Source: Sacculina carcini (Eukaryota; Arthropoda; Thecostraca; Sacculinidae). From it: 64,000 nucleotides of DNA. Under the pieces are notes generated by a model, which ran no database searches, was not told the origin of the DNA, and saw only the letters and a list, made by a program, of their open reading frames with translations. Both the position numbers and the translations under genes were made by a program. Where the stretch lies: contig OU696584.1 of NCBI GenBank assembly GCA_916048095.2, positions 5,049,849-5,113,848 of the forward strand. Direction: 5' to 3'. Below are positions 1-10,270 of this stretch, piece by piece (position 1 is the stretch's first letter; every line of letters begins with the position of its first letter).

Positions 1-420
1 GATTCACAACTACGCGTCTGTGGTCTACCCTCTCACAGAACGGATTCGAGCAGAGCCCAACAGTAAAAACCTACAGCTGAGTAAATGTAAACTAGAAGCT
101 GTCGACTCCTGTAAGAAAGCACTAGCCAGCTCTACGGTGCTAAATCACCCTCTGACGTCTGGCAGTCGTTAAAAGCTGGTGACCGACAGTTCTCAGGTGG
201 CGATTGGAGCAGCGCTACATAAGATGGTCAATGAAGAGCTTGTCCTGGTGGAATTATTTTCTAAGAAGTTGACAGATGCTCAGAAGAAGTATTCAACGTT
301 CGACAGAGCTGCTGGGTGCATATTTGTCAGTAATTCACTTCAAGCACTTGATTGAAGGACGAAACGTTGTTTTATTTACTGACCATCTTCCGTTAGTGGG
401 CGCTTTCTTCAGTAAAAACT
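1..420 (+). pseudogene. Ty3/gypsy pol fragment (RT thumb to RNase H)
   Basis: The translated + strand shows the end of a gypsy reverse transcriptase and the start of RNase H. The pieces PLTERIRAEPNSK, LVTDSSQVAIGAALHK and FSKKLTDAQKKYSTFDR can be read; the second is the RNase H motif with its first catalytic Asp. A TAA lies near 170, before LVTDSS, and the frame shifts near 307, so that the LLAAYLS-like and LFTDH-like parts continue in another frame. The fragment is cut by the window start and ends in a short AAGCTAA tandem repeat. It resembles the CsRn1-like elements at 980-10552 and 16597-21009. It is a dead fragment. Confidence 0.8.
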
Positions 421-460
421 AAGCTAAAAGCTAAGCTAAACTAAGCTAACGGCTAAGCTG
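418..460. repeat. Short AAGCTAA-type tandem repeat
   Basis: Imperfect repeats of AAGCTAA and GCTAA directly follow the gypsy fragment. No function is apparent. Confidence 0.6.
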
Positions 461-478
461 TTTAGACAGCAGAGAACA

Positions 479-800
479 CGGTATGGTTGATGTTTCACGG
501 TATGGTTACGGTATTTACATACACGGTATGGTTGATGCTTCGTGTGTGTGTATGTGTCGGACTTTTGGAATCGCCTCTGTCACGTGCAGCGTGCGTGCTG
601 CTGGCCGCTGCTTGTTTTCGCCCACTCGCGACGGCATATCCAGAAATATCCGGCTTGAACCGGCTGCAGTGTGTACGAGCTGGATATTGGTGAGGCGGGT
701 GTGTATCAGTGTGTGTGTGTTTTGTGTGTGTATGTGTGTGTGTGTATGCGTGTGTGTGTGTATGTGTACAAAGCCACCAACACTCAACAAACACATGTGT
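479..800. repeat. (GT)n-rich low-complexity region
   Basis: Runs of GTGTGTATGTG occupy 541-560 and 699-770. The unit ACGGTATGGTTGATG occurs twice, near 479 and 524. Open frames here are compositional and encode only repeated Cys/Val/Met or Thr/His, so I annotate no gene. Confidence 0.85.
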
Positions 801-834
801 GTCACTGCTGCCTTCGATGCACTATCAATGTAAC

Positions 835-979
835 ACACACGATATATAGTGCGATACAAGACAGGACAGTCACAATTTAACATCGATCGATTTGACAAAA
901 AATTTCGACATAGTCGTGCATAACTTGCTGCTGGAAAAATGTCAGCGTGTAACATTGATGAGCGATGATTCAAGAATTA
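835..979 (+). pseudogene. Left half of an old non-LTR reverse transcriptase
   Basis: Reading from about 892 gives FDIVVHNLLLEKC, which resembles the reverse transcriptase block carrying the first catalytic Asp (FDxVxHxxLLxKL). The sequence stops at the ATTA that is the target duplication of the gypsy element at 980-10552. It appears to resume at 10557 with YLSGHKKQV, the next reverse transcriptase block, at plausible spacing but one base out of frame. This is therefore the older element into which the gypsy element inserted. It is decayed, and the clade is uncertain. Confidence 0.6.
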
Positions 980-1393
980 TGTGCAGGAGCGATGCGCAGC
1001 GTATCCACACAGATCAACGTTGGCGTGTTAACTGCGTGTATTTTCAGGGAAAAAAACTCCCTAATCAGCTTTACATGACGTGGCATGACCTAGGTCATGA
1101 CACGTCATGTCACATACACGCGAATATATTCAAAACAATAAAAAGAAAATACATTAACAAATAAAGAATCAAATAAATATTGCAAAAGAATATAAATTAA
1201 AAAGGATTAATCAAAAAGAGCAACTTACCAAAACAATATCAACCACAAACAAGGTGATACAATTCTAACGCAGAAGAATCAAAACAAGGTAACGCAGAAG
1301 TTACGCGAAAACTAAAACATAGATAAATGACAGACGTCACAAGGAAAGCAAATATTATATACTAAACTTTGGAAATTATACAAACGCAATACA
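980..1393 (-). repeat. 3' LTR of the CsRn1-like element
   Basis: This 414-bp segment reads TGTATTGCG at its - strand start and ends CCTGCACA. It matches 5655-5793 (139 bp, collinear with 980-1118) and 10271-10552 (collinear with about 1111-1393). The two copies differ by scattered substitutions and small indels, so the insertion is not recent. Confidence 0.9.
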
Positions 1394-1407
1394 CACCTTC
1401 CCCCTTG
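1394..1407 (-). other. Polypurine tract of the CsRn1-like element
   Basis: On the - strand this reads CAAGGGGGAAGGTG and lies directly before the TG of the 3' LTR. That is the expected place and composition for the plus-strand priming site of an LTR retrotransposon. Confidence 0.75.
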
Positions 1408-1694
1408 GAGAACGGAGTTCAAATATACATCAATGACAATTACAATGATAATTAGCTAAACATCGATGCGTTTTAACACTCACATTGCCAAAGAATAATA
1501 CAGAAATGTTTGAACACACACATACAGAATCTGCAATTGAAATACCTAAACACACGCACAGACGATTAATAAACCACATCATACGAGATAACTGATCCTA
1601 CAAAGATCACAAGCATCACAGTAATTCTGTCAAAATCACAGTGAAACAGAACAATACACAGCAACACTAACAAATTAATTGTACAATACACATT
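1408..1694. other. 3' untranslated stretch of the CsRn1-like element
   Basis: AT-rich sequence lies between the end of the pol frame and the polypurine tract. It has stops in all frames and no recognisable feature. Confidence 0.5.
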
Positions 1695-3953
1695 CTAAAA
1701 ATATTTATAATCTGTCTTGGCCCGAAAACGAACCGATCTTCCCGATCTTGACGTGGTGGTGGTGATAATCTCCGGCACAGCGTCGGTTGAATTTTTACGT
1801 TTCCGGCGGTCCTCACCACCAGCATCCGCGACATCAGCAGCTTTGTTTGCGCCATTACCTCCTACCACAGCTGGCTGGCGACAAACAGAATCTGGCAAGT
1901 ACGACGGTTTCAGTCGATCTATAGAGACAGTTTTCTGTTCACCAGACGGAAGTTCCAGCGAAAATACTTTTGGTGATCGGCGAACGACGCGGAATGGCCC
2001 TGTGTACGGCGCCTCTAGCGGACGACGGACGCGGTCCACTCGTACCCACACGTGTGTACAGGTCTGCAAATCACGCGGAACATACTTCGACGGCACTGAT
2101 GTAGTTCGACCGTCACCGAGAGATGAGAAGTCGATTTCTTCCATACGACGACACAGGTCCTGGATAAAAGAGTGCTGCGAGCGCACAGAACTCAGTTGGT
2201 CCAGTTTGAACCGAGGACACATCAAATTAGCTCCTGTCAAAGCCGTGATCGGAGAGATGCCGTCTTCTTTCGGCATAAGTCTGACACCGAGGAGCACAAT
2301 CGGAAGCGAAAGAAACCAATCAGATGTACGCGCCACGAGAGCAATCTTCAATACGCGGTGGAGGCGCTCGACCAGACCATTGGTCTGAGGTCAATAAGCC
2401 GTGGTACGCATGCAGTGGAATCCGATGAGCCGAGATAATTCACTGAACAGTTCGGCCTCAAATTGGGCGCCTCTGTCGGTAATGACGTAGAGCGGTACCC
2501 CGAATCTTGAGACCCACGTCTCGACGAACGCGGGTGCCACCGCCGTGCTGGAAATCTCGACGAGCGGTGCTGCCTCCACCCACCGGCTGGTCCAATCCAC
2601 CATCGTCAATATGTATCGGTACGGTGCGGTGCACGACAATTGACACGCTTCACATTCCTTCACCCACGATTTAATGTCCTTGTCCATAGATGGCCACATG
2701 TAGCGGTGTTTTATCAAGCGGATTGAGGCCTTGATACCAGGATGTGATATGTTGTGAAAACGTTGAAAAATGGAAAACCTAGAACTGGATGGTAAGAAAG
2801 TACGCGGAGAAGGAGTGGAAGTGTCACAGAGGATATGTTTGGAATCATTCAAAGGAAATTTGACAAGATTGTGAGAATGTTGCTGAGTCTCATCATCGTG
2901 TTCTCGGGTGGCAGCAATTTCGTTAAGATCAAGAGCGTCTACCATGACGGCATTTGCTGCGGTTGTCTCGTTTACGTCAGTTTTCGCGGATATTTCCTCT
3001 TCAGACCGGGACAAGCAGTCAGCTAGAGTGTTAGCACTTCCTTCTATGTGGTGAACCTCCGCCACATACTCGAGAAGACAGATGAGATGACGCTGCTGTC
3101 GGTCAGTGTGCGCCGATCGCTGACTACAATAAGCGCTGACGAGCGGTTTGTGGTCGCTAAATAACACCACATGTGGTCCCTCAATGGTGTGTCGGAAGTG
3201 CTGTACGGAGAGGTACGCAGCTAATAACTCCCGATCAAACACAGAATATCGACGCTGGGTATCGGTCAATTTCCGACTGAAAAACTCCAACGGCTGAGGT
3301 GTTCCATCAACAAGCTGGTTCAGGGTACTTCCGATGGCACGACTGGATGCGTTTGTAGCAATTTGGTATGTTGTGGCAGTCGGCAATGGATGATGCAATA
3401 ACACCGAATCACAGAGGGGCTGTTTGGCGGCGCAAAAAGACAACATCTCTGGTTTGGACCACTCAAGTTGTTTGCTGTTCGGTTGTGTACGGAGCATTTC
3501 CGTTAAATGAAAGACAACATCCGCGTATTTCGGTATCATGCGTCGATACCATCCCAACATGCCGAGAAAACGCCTGAGACCGGCATAGTCTTGAGGTCTC
3601 TCAAAATCTTTGACCGCCTGTACTTTTTGCTCACGCGGCCTGAGGCCAGTCGGCGTGATGGAATAGCCAAGGAAGTCAAGACTTGAACATTCAAATTGAC
3701 ATTTACAAATATTCAGACGAAGGTTGTTACGAGCAAACAAAGAAAACACAATATTCAAATGTTTGCCATGAGTGGCATGATCGGGAGAAAATATAAGACA
3801 TTCGTCCAAGTACCAAAAGCAAAAATCTAGGTGTCCAAAAATGTTATTAATGAAGCGTTGGAACGTAGCTGGCGCATTACGAAGACCAAGGGGCATCGTG
3901 GTGAACTCATATAACCCGAAAGGTGTTGTCATGGCCGTTTTTTTATATCTCAT
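1695..3953 (-). pseudogene. Gypsy pol: RT palm to integrase, with in-frame TGA
   Basis: One reading frame runs 3953 to 1695, broken by a TGA at 2388-2390 in the integrase. The order is RT finger/palm (TTPFGLYEFTTMPLGL), the RT active-site box YLDECLIF, the thumb, RNase H, the integrase zinc motif (FHNISHPG to CEACQ, H-H-C-C intact), part of the core (VITDRGAQFEAELF) and a C-terminal domain with WVRVDRVRRPLEAPYTGPFR. Three catalytic positions are altered. The RT box has YLDE instead of Y-x-DD, RNase H has TNAS instead of TDAS, and the integrase passes from CEACQLSC straight to APYRYILTMVDW, skipping about 35 residues that should hold the first catalytic Asp. The upstream part of pol lies in another frame (3950-4807). 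The copy is non-functional. Confidence 0.9.
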
Positions 3954-4807
3954 GTACTCATGGGAACCTGATGATATACATTCTTCAAGTCAAGTTTAGT
4001 GAAACACGTACTTCCGCACAGATTCTTTGACGCATCATAAAGATGGGGCAATGGAAACCTGTCCGGTTTCGTAACTGAATTCAATCGCCGATAGCCAACT
4101 GTGAGACGCCATTCATGCGGTCCATCTTTGGGAACCAGATGCATTGGTGACGCCCACGCCGACTTGGAGGGCCTAAGAATGCCTTGTTGTACCATAATCT
4201 CGATAGACGCTCGAGCTGCTTTGGTCTTCTCAGCTGAAAGTCGTCTGGATGAAGAATACACCGGCGGAGAAGAATCTGTGTCGATACAGTGTGTTACAGT
4301 GTTTGATTGGCCATCATACGAAAACACATATGGTTCGGTGAGACGAGGGAAACAAGACAGCAACAACCTCACCGAAGGCGCCACATCTGATAGAGTATTC
4401 ACCAAAATCTCTTGGACGGCAGGCGAGAATGCAACAGGAGATGTGACATCAGTGGTCAAGTCTTTGATGCACCTGCCCGCACAATCCACTATAAGACGAA
4501 AATGCGTGAGAAAGTCGTTACCAAGTATGGGCTGAACTACGTCGGCGACAACAAAAGCCCACACGAACGATCGGGGCAAACATCTGATAGGTACTCTCAA
4601 CGTCACCTCACCAAACACCTGTAGTGGCGAACCACCCGCTTCCGTAAGCACAATCGACGAATTTTCGAGCGAGCATCCAAGTGGCACACAACTGGGAGGA
4701 ATTATGGAAACCCCAGCCCCCGTGTCTACAATGAGATTGATAGGGCCAACATTTTGCGGTGAGCAGACTGCGACTTTTAAGAGTGGCAGACCAGTTGTCG
4801 CGTTCAC
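3950..4807 (-). pseudogene. Gypsy pol: aspartic protease and start of RT
   Basis: The frame is open for 285 codons. Residues about 25-37 hold the retropepsin motif LIVDTGAGVSII, and LGNDF about 65 residues later fits the second protease strand. The RT begins around residue 180, with SKSAWASPMHLVPKDG and the first catalytic block TKLDLKNVYHQ near the end. The frame closes at 3950, close to an A-run (near 3955 on the - strand), and RT continues in another frame from 3953. An indel is therefore the likely break. The gag frame upstream differs from this one, as is common for gag-pol. Confidence 0.88.
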
Positions 4808-4896
4808 GCTGGTGCTGGCCTGCCTCGTCAGTTTTCCGACGGCGTCCTGTTGTCAGGAGAGGCGTCACATGACGAACAGCGAGACGCTGAGCGCAA

Positions 4897-5631
4897 TTAT
4901 GATTGAACTTGAAGACTTTGCCGCTTGTTGTGCCAGTGGCACCAAGGTTTGCACGTCCGTACCCGCTGTCCGTAAAAGATGTGTGCACGACAAATTTTTG
5001 GCCTTTGACCTTGATGGTATGGACAAAGCGAGAAAGAAGCCGTTTTCTCGACTGTCGGCTGGCGGCGATCACGCTGCAGCGCCGGAGCGGCTGACACCGC
5101 CAGACAAGATGTGTTACCTGACATGGTCAATAACTCGTCAGCAAGTTTACCTACCTGCACCAGTGGTAGCTCTTTCAATGCGGCTACAACTGTAGCGACC
5201 GACGTTGGCAGAGATTTAATGAATTCATGTCGTATCAACGCATCTGCGACACCAACCTTTTGACCGATCGACTGCATCTCATTCAGTCGTGCCGAAGGAC
5301 GACCGGTAAGCAGACGCTTTGAAATGAGCTCTTCAAAGAGCTCAGGCCTTGTTCTCTCGTACAGCTCAATAACTTCTTCCTTTACCGAGGAGTATGTAGC
5401 TTTGGTCAAACACGATTGAGGAAGACGACTGATGACGTTAGCAGGAAGCGCTGAAATCACGTGATAAAAACGGGTGTCTACTGCCACGATGTTGCTCAAG
5501 TGGAATTGGGCTTCTAAGATTAGAAACCAGCCCTCAGCTGAGCCCTCCATGAAAGGAGGTGCTTTTATGCCCACACGAGTGACGACATGGGAATCATTAT
5601 GACACGCTACAGATTTAACATCCTCCGCCAT
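4897..5631 (-). CDS. Gag-like protein of the CsRn1-like element
   Basis: I take the Met at 5631 (MAEDVKSVACH) as the start, because it follows the primer site at 5641-5653. The frame is open further upstream, but only through LTR sequence. The capsid-like region (PPFMEGSAEGWFLILEAQF, then YHVISALP and LFEELISKRLLTGRPS) matches the Gag of CsRn1/Kabuki elements. Near the C-terminus is CRAHIFYGQRVRTCKPWC, a C-x2-H-x9-C-x3-C knuckle, which is the unusual CHCC Gag motif of this group. The same motif recurs in the element at 16597-21009. The protein would package element RNA. The frame is intact here even though pol is dead. Confidence 0.82.
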   Translation of the reverse strand: MAEDVKSVACHNDSHVVTRVGIKAPPFMEGSAEGWFLILEAQFHLSNIVAVDTRFYHVISALPANVISRLPQSCLTKATYSSVKEEVIELYERTRPELFEELISKRLLTGRPSARLNEMQSIGQKVGVADALIRHEFIKSLPTSVATVVAALKELPLVQVGKLADELLTMSGNTSCLAVSAAPALQRDRRQPTVEKTASFSLCPYHQGQRPKICRAHIFYGQRVRTCKPWCHWHNKRQSLQVQS

Positions 5632-5640
5632 CTTTCGAAA

Positions 5641-5653
5641 TATAGGGTCACCA
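5641..5653 (-). other. Primer binding site, tRNA-Trp-like
   Basis: On the - strand this reads TGGTGACCCTATA, one base inside the 5' LTR edge at 5655. TGGTGACC matches the start of the tRNA-Trp-complementary site described for CsRn1-type elements. Only the first eight or nine bases fit, so the site has decayed. Confidence 0.75.
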
Positions 5654-5654
5654 G

Positions 5655-5793
5655 TGTGCAGGCGCGATGCGCAGCGTGTCCACATAGATCAACGTTGTCG
5701 TGTTAACTGCGTGTATTCTCAGGGAAAAAAACTCCCTGATCAGCTTTACATGACGTGGCATGACCTAGGTCATGACACGTCATGTCACATACA
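5655..5793 (-). repeat. 5' LTR of the CsRn1-like element, inner part
   Basis: These 139 bp match 980-1118 without a length change. The LTR continues at 10271 on the other side of the L2-like insertion. The last eight bases (5786-5793, CACATACA) are nearly repeated at 10271-10278 (CAAATACA) and are the target duplication of that insertion. Confidence 0.88.
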
Positions 5794-6161
5794 ACAACAA
5801 CGACAACAACGTGTATTTGCTATAGCGCCGGTAAAACACAAGCGCGAAAAAGGGAAAACATCAATTGAGATAAAACGACAATTGTAAAGAATATGGGAGA
5901 AATGAGCAAGTAAAAGAAAGAGAAGTCACAAAACAACCAAAATTGCTAAATAGCAAGCACAAGCACAAAGGGCACAGTTCCAAAAAATCAAGTGGTATAT
6001 TCAAACAATAAAATCGACAGAGAATTATTACAGAGAACATTCACAATATAATAAATAAAGCAGCAAGGAAGGGAAGGAAGCAGTAACTGTGCTCAAGACA
6101 GGGAAAAATAAGACAACGAGAATTGAAACAATCATGAAACGGAGAAATAGTTCAAACAATA
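5794..6161 (-). other. 3' UTR and (GTT)n tail of the L2-like element
   Basis: This stretch holds the purine-rich + strand complement of a pyrimidine-rich 3' UTR. It ends in ACAACAACAACGACAAC on the + strand, the simple-repeat tail typical of CR1/L2 elements. There is no ORF. Confidence 0.7.
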
Positions 6162-9069
6162 TCACAGAGAGGCGAAAGGAGAGAGAGAGTGAGAGACGGG
6201 ATCAAATGAAATGTCAAAAAGGTACAGGCGAAGCCGATGGCGGAATGACCGAAATGAAGAGGCGCGGGTGATATGAGAGGGAAGAGAATTATACAAGCGA
6301 GGGGCGTAAAAGAAGAACGATTTAGAGGACCAGGAAGATTCATTAGATGCACGAGGACAAGCGAGAGGAAGAGGGCGACGAGAGGAGTGTGAGTCAGTGG
6401 GAGACAAAAGATTAGCAAGATAAGAAGGTTGGTGAGGATCATGCAGAAGCTTGTAAATGAGACAGCAAAGGCGAAAATGAATTCGTGGGATGATAGGAAG
6501 CCAGTGGAGTTGAAAAAGTAGGTGAGACGTGTGGCGAGAAAAGGTAGGATGAAAGACAAATCGACAAGATTGGTTGATCACACGCTGAAGGATTAAGAGA
6601 TGAGAACGAGGAGCACTAAAGTAAAGCGAGTTGCAGTAGTCTAACCTGGGGAAAATGAGAGTATGAACAAGAGTGATGGCGGAATTTTTATCAAGATAGG
6701 GACGTATAGGGTAGAGAGAGCGCAGAATAAGACGACAAGTGCGGGCGACAGAAACGATATTGTCAAAGCAGGAGAGCGAAGAGACAAAGATAGAGCCGAG
6801 ATTGCGAACAGCAGTTGAGATAGGAAATGGGAGAAGAGGAGGTGAAATACGAGGTGGATGAAGGACGATGAACTCAGACTTAGAAGTATTCAAGTACAAC
6901 TGCCGAGAGGCGGCCCATGAGGAAATTTCAGAAAGTATATCAGAGAGAAAGGAGGGAGTATCAGGAGTGACAGGAATGAGGAATTGGATGTCATCGGCAT
7001 AGATTTTGAAAGTAATGGAATGTTTTCGAAGAACAGGGCAAAGAGAAGACATATAAAGATTAAATAATAGTGGGCCAAGGACGGAACCTTGGGGAACACC
7101 AGATCGAAGAGGGAAGTGAGCAGAGGTAGAGGAATTGAAGTCAACTGAGTAAGTACGATCAGTGAGGTAAGATTTCAGAAGAGAAAGGGCGGAAGAAGAT
7201 AGACCCAAACAGGAAAGATCACGAATAATAATAGGGTGACTAACAAGATCAAAAGCCGAGGACAGATCAAGTAATACCAAGAGGACAGATTGACGGTAGG
7301 AGAAGTGTGAAAGGGTATCATTACACAAGGAAATAAGTACAGATTCAGTAGAGTGAGCAGAGCGGAAACCAGATTGACACGGGTCAAGGAATTTAGAGAT
7401 GTAAGGAGAGAGTTGCAATGAAATAGCGGATTCAAGGAGTTTGGAGGGAAGACTGAGGAGAGATATAGGACGGTAATTGGTGAGAGCAGCGGGATCAAGA
7501 GTAGGTTTTTTTTATAATGGGTCGAACAATAGCATGTTTGTCTGGCAAGAAAACACCATGCAGAAAAGAAGAGTTGATAAGGTGGAGAAGGTAAGGCACA
7601 AGAGAAGGAAGAGACACAGAAATAGCTCGAAAATTAATTGAGTCCGAGGGAGAGTGGGACATCTTGATTGAAGACAAAAGGTGGAGAATGTCAGGAAGCG
7701 AGACAAAAGAAAATGAAGGAAAATTTTCGGAAGTGCGAGTATGACAGAGGGAGGATCGGAAAGGAGGGATATTCTTTAGAACAGAATCAATTTTTGCAGA
7801 GAAAAAAGACGCAAACTGAGAGGCTGTAAGATCACACGAGGTAGAAGGAGATCGGAGACCGCAGAGAGAATTGAGAGAGGACCAAAGCGATTTAGAAGAA
7901 CGGGAAAGGGAAGCAAGTTTGGATTTGTAAAAATCCTGTTTGGCAATATGTAATGCAGAAACATAAGACGACCGGGCAGAGCAAAGTAGTTCCCAATCCT
8001 GTGAAGATCGAGTTCTTCTCCAGACAGTTTCGGCACGCCGCTGAGTATGTTTAAGAGAATGAAGATGAGAGGAGAACCAAGGGGGAGAAGAAGTGAGAGG
8101 TTTAGACCGAGTGACCAAAGGAAACAAAAAATCATTTATACCTGAGAGAACATCTGAAATGGCTGGAAAAATATCGCGGAGAGGGAGCCAGTAGAAGCGG
8201 TCGAGAGGAAGTAAGGAAGATAAAAGTGAAGTAAATTTAGCAGGATCAAACAGTTTGTAATTGCGATATGAGCATGGTGGAGGACAAGCAGCACGGGAGA
8301 AAGGAAGTGAAGAAATCAAGAGGCAATGGTCAGAAATATTTGGATCAGAAGGCAATGTGAAAACATCAGGAGGAGGACGGTCTGAGGAGATAGCGGGAGC
8401 GGGAGAGAGAAATAGGTCAAGAGAGTGACCAGATATGTGAGTAGGAGAAGAATTCAAAATTGATAGACCGAGTGCCTGAAGAAGAGAAATGAAGTTTTGA
8501 CAGTAAGGATTATTGGATGGGGAGTCAACCCAGAAATTGAAATCCCCTACGACGATGAATTTGCTGGAGAAACGCGAGGAGACAGCATCGATGAGGTAAG
8601 GAAATTCGTTAAGGAAAAGAGGAGATGAGCCAGGGTGATTATGACGGTAGACTATCAAAAAACAAAATTTAGAGAAAGAAGGAACAGCAAGGGAGAGTGC
8701 AAGGAATTCAAATGAGGAGCAATCCGGAATCAGGTCATTTACAGGAGAAACAGAGAAAGACTTGGAAAATATACAGCCAACACCACCGCCAGAAGATTTA
8801 GAATGTGAGCGAGATTTGTGCAAGAAATTGTAAGAGGAGGGAATATTTGCAGCGAAAGAAGAAACATCAGAATCGAGAAGCCAGGTTTCAGTTAAACACA
8901 AAATAGAGAGATTGAATGAGGAGATTAAATTACAGATCGGAAGAGTTTTATTTCTGCAGGAACGAATGTTAAGAAGCCCAATGGAGAGATGAGAAGGACG
9001 GGATGTTGGAGGGAAAGTAATAGGGGTAGCAACAGTAGAGTGAGAGGAGTGGTGAGAAAGGGGAAGTAG
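6162..9069 (-). CDS. L2-like ORF2: endonuclease plus reverse transcriptase
   Basis: The frame follows the ORF1 stop (TGA at 9070-9072) in the same frame. It carries GLLNIRSCRNK, CLTETWL, VVGDFNFWVDS and ISDHCLL, the metal and catalytic motifs of an AP-type endonuclease. The RT follows with SGFRSAHSTES, LLDLSSAFDLV, SGVPQGSVLGPLLFNLY and IYADDIQF, then a thumb and C-terminal region ending at 6162. The frame closes early at 7495 because of an A8 run (T8 at 7506-7513 on the + strand). Reading one A fewer would keep the RT linker open, so this is either a single-base mutation or a sequencing error. There is no ATG between the ORF1 stop and the RT linker, so ORF2 cannot start by normal initiation before the endonuclease. 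Confidence 0.88.
7506..7513 (-). other. A8 run that breaks ORF2 frame
   Basis: On the - strand eight A follow CCCATTAT. The codons before it (RPIIKK) match the conserved linker upstream of RT. Downstream, the conserved NYRPISLL block is in the -1-base register. A one-base indel here is the single defect in ORF2. Confidence 0.8.
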
Positions 9070-9072
9070 TCA
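9070..9072 (-). other. In-frame UGA-CUA between ORF1 and ORF2
   Basis: ORF1 ends SPQA-TGA, followed by CTA CTT, and the ORF2 frame continues directly in the same phase. UGA followed by CUA is a known leaky stop context in animal and viral genes. No AUG is available to start ORF2 upstream of the endonuclease. Confidence 0.65.
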
Positions 9073-10137
9073 AGCCTGAGGAGAAGCAACAGGAGAATCA
9101 TCAGTCGCAGTGCGGAGGCGAAGAGAATTACGCACACCGATGAATGAAGGGCAAGAGGAGCTGAAAGACGAGTGGGAGTGAGGACGTCCTGCCTGAGCAC
9201 AGTTGCGGCATTTAGCTGCCCCAGTACGATCACATTGAGAGGACCGATGAGGACCTGCACAATGTCCACAAGATTCAGGGTGATTACAGTGGATGGCCTT
9301 GTGGCCCAGACCAGCACAGCGGAAGCAGCGAGCTACCCAGAAGCGGTCGTACACCGCACACGACTGCAAGCCCACGAACAACCGGTCTCCCATAGAGCGG
9401 ATCAGAGAGCGGCATTTCGGTGACAAAGAAAACACCGCATGAACGCCTGAGGTCTTGGGTTTCGTCAAGAAAAGCAGATGAAGTTCAGAGGACGAAACAG
9501 CCGACAGAAATGAATTTTTCCTCTTGAGGGAGGCGACTATATCTTCGGCTGAAATATCGACAGGCACATGCGCAAGCGTAATCCTAGGTTGCCGAGGAGA
9601 GTCCGCCGGAACACTGACGTCAGTATCGGGCAGCGCCGAGCGAACGCAATCGGCGGCACGCACAGCATCAGCAGACGAATTGCAGCGCAGAACAAGCCCA
9701 CCGCTGGCAGTTGGGCGAGAACTTGCAACCGGGACATCCGCGAGTGCCGGAGCCACCGACTCAGCGACCACAGGAGAAGAACCACGCGACTTGACAACGA
9801 CAGTATAGGAGCGCACAGGGACTCTCTCAGTACCAGTCAACGGAAATGCAGAAATCGGCGGAGGAGAGACCGAGGCAGTCGCCAGCGAAGAAATTTTCGA
9901 CTCTATGGAGGACAGCCGGGCACCGAAACCACCCACATTGCCGGCAATGTCAATGGCCAGCTTGGCGCGACCAATGCATGGAGAGCAAATCCAATTGATG
10001 GACTTAAGAGAGTCCAGTTTCACCCCCTGCAACGACGCGCACTTAGTGTGCGCCCATGAGTCACAGAGCGAACATGTGACACATCTCGTGGAGTCACCAC
10101 CGCCGGTCTTGCATATGACGCAGATGTCCGTGGTCAT
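9070..10137 (-). CDS. L2-like ORF1: PHD-like finger and zinc knuckles
   Basis: I chose the ATG at 10137 (GCCATGACC, MTTDICVICK). The frame is open further up but without ATG. Residues about 6-55 form a C4HC3 PHD-like finger (CVICK, CVTCSLCDSWAHTKC, WICSPC). The middle part is probably an RNA-binding fold (not proven), with DISAEDIVASLKRKN in it. The C-terminal part has CFRCAGLGHKAIHC, CGHCAGPHRSSQC and CRNCAQAGRPHSH, which are CCHC-type knuckles. The protein would bind element RNA as a chaperone. At 355 residues it looks intact. Confidence 0.85.
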   Translation of the reverse strand: MTTDICVICKTGGGDSTRCVTCSLCDSWAHTKCASLQGVKLDSLKSINWICSPCIGRAKLAIDIAGNVGGFGARLSSIESKISSLATASVSPPPISAFPLTGTERVPVRSYTVVVKSRGSSPVVAESVAPALADVPVASSRPTASGGLVLRCNSSADAVRAADCVRSALPDTDVSVPADSPRQPRITLAHVPVDISAEDIVASLKRKNSFLSAVSSSELHLLFLTKPKTSGVHAVFSLSPKCRSLIRSMGDRLFVGLQSCAVYDRFWVARCFRCAGLGHKAIHCNHPESCGHCAGPHRSSQCDRTGAAKCRNCAQAGRPHSHSSFSSSCPSFIGVRNSLRLRTATDDSPVASPQA

Positions 10138-10270
10138 GGCGTAGGCGATGCGAAATTCGGATTTGAAGTGAGTATGCGCGCACAAAATGAGATTCAAAAT
10201 GAAATTTAGATCAATTCAAACCAGCAACGATGTTTAGCTGCTGCGCGCCCGTGTATGACAGGCGCTACAA

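Larger units (their letters stand above)
5794..10270 (-). mobile_element. L2-like non-LTR retrotransposon, nearly full length
   Basis: The element lies on the - strand, with ORF1 (10137-9070), ORF2 (9069-6162) and a 3' end near 5794. The 3' end carries GGCGCTATAGCAAATACACG followed by a (GTT)n tail, which resembles the GCGCTATAnAAAT plus simple-repeat ends of L2 elements. The copy at 54091-55607 has a similar end. It sits in the 5' LTR of the gypsy element with an 8-bp, one-mismatch duplication (5786-5793 and 10271-10278). ORF2 has an AP-type endonuclease and a reverse transcriptase with YADD. The only visible break is one extra A in an A8 run at 7506-7513. The clade call (CR1/L2 group) rests on RT motifs and 3'-end form. 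Confidence 0.85.

Noticed and set aside
483-973. Several open frames of 68-152 residues on both strands
   Set aside because: They are made of (GT)n/(CA)n microsatellite and encode only Cys/Val or Thr/His repeats.
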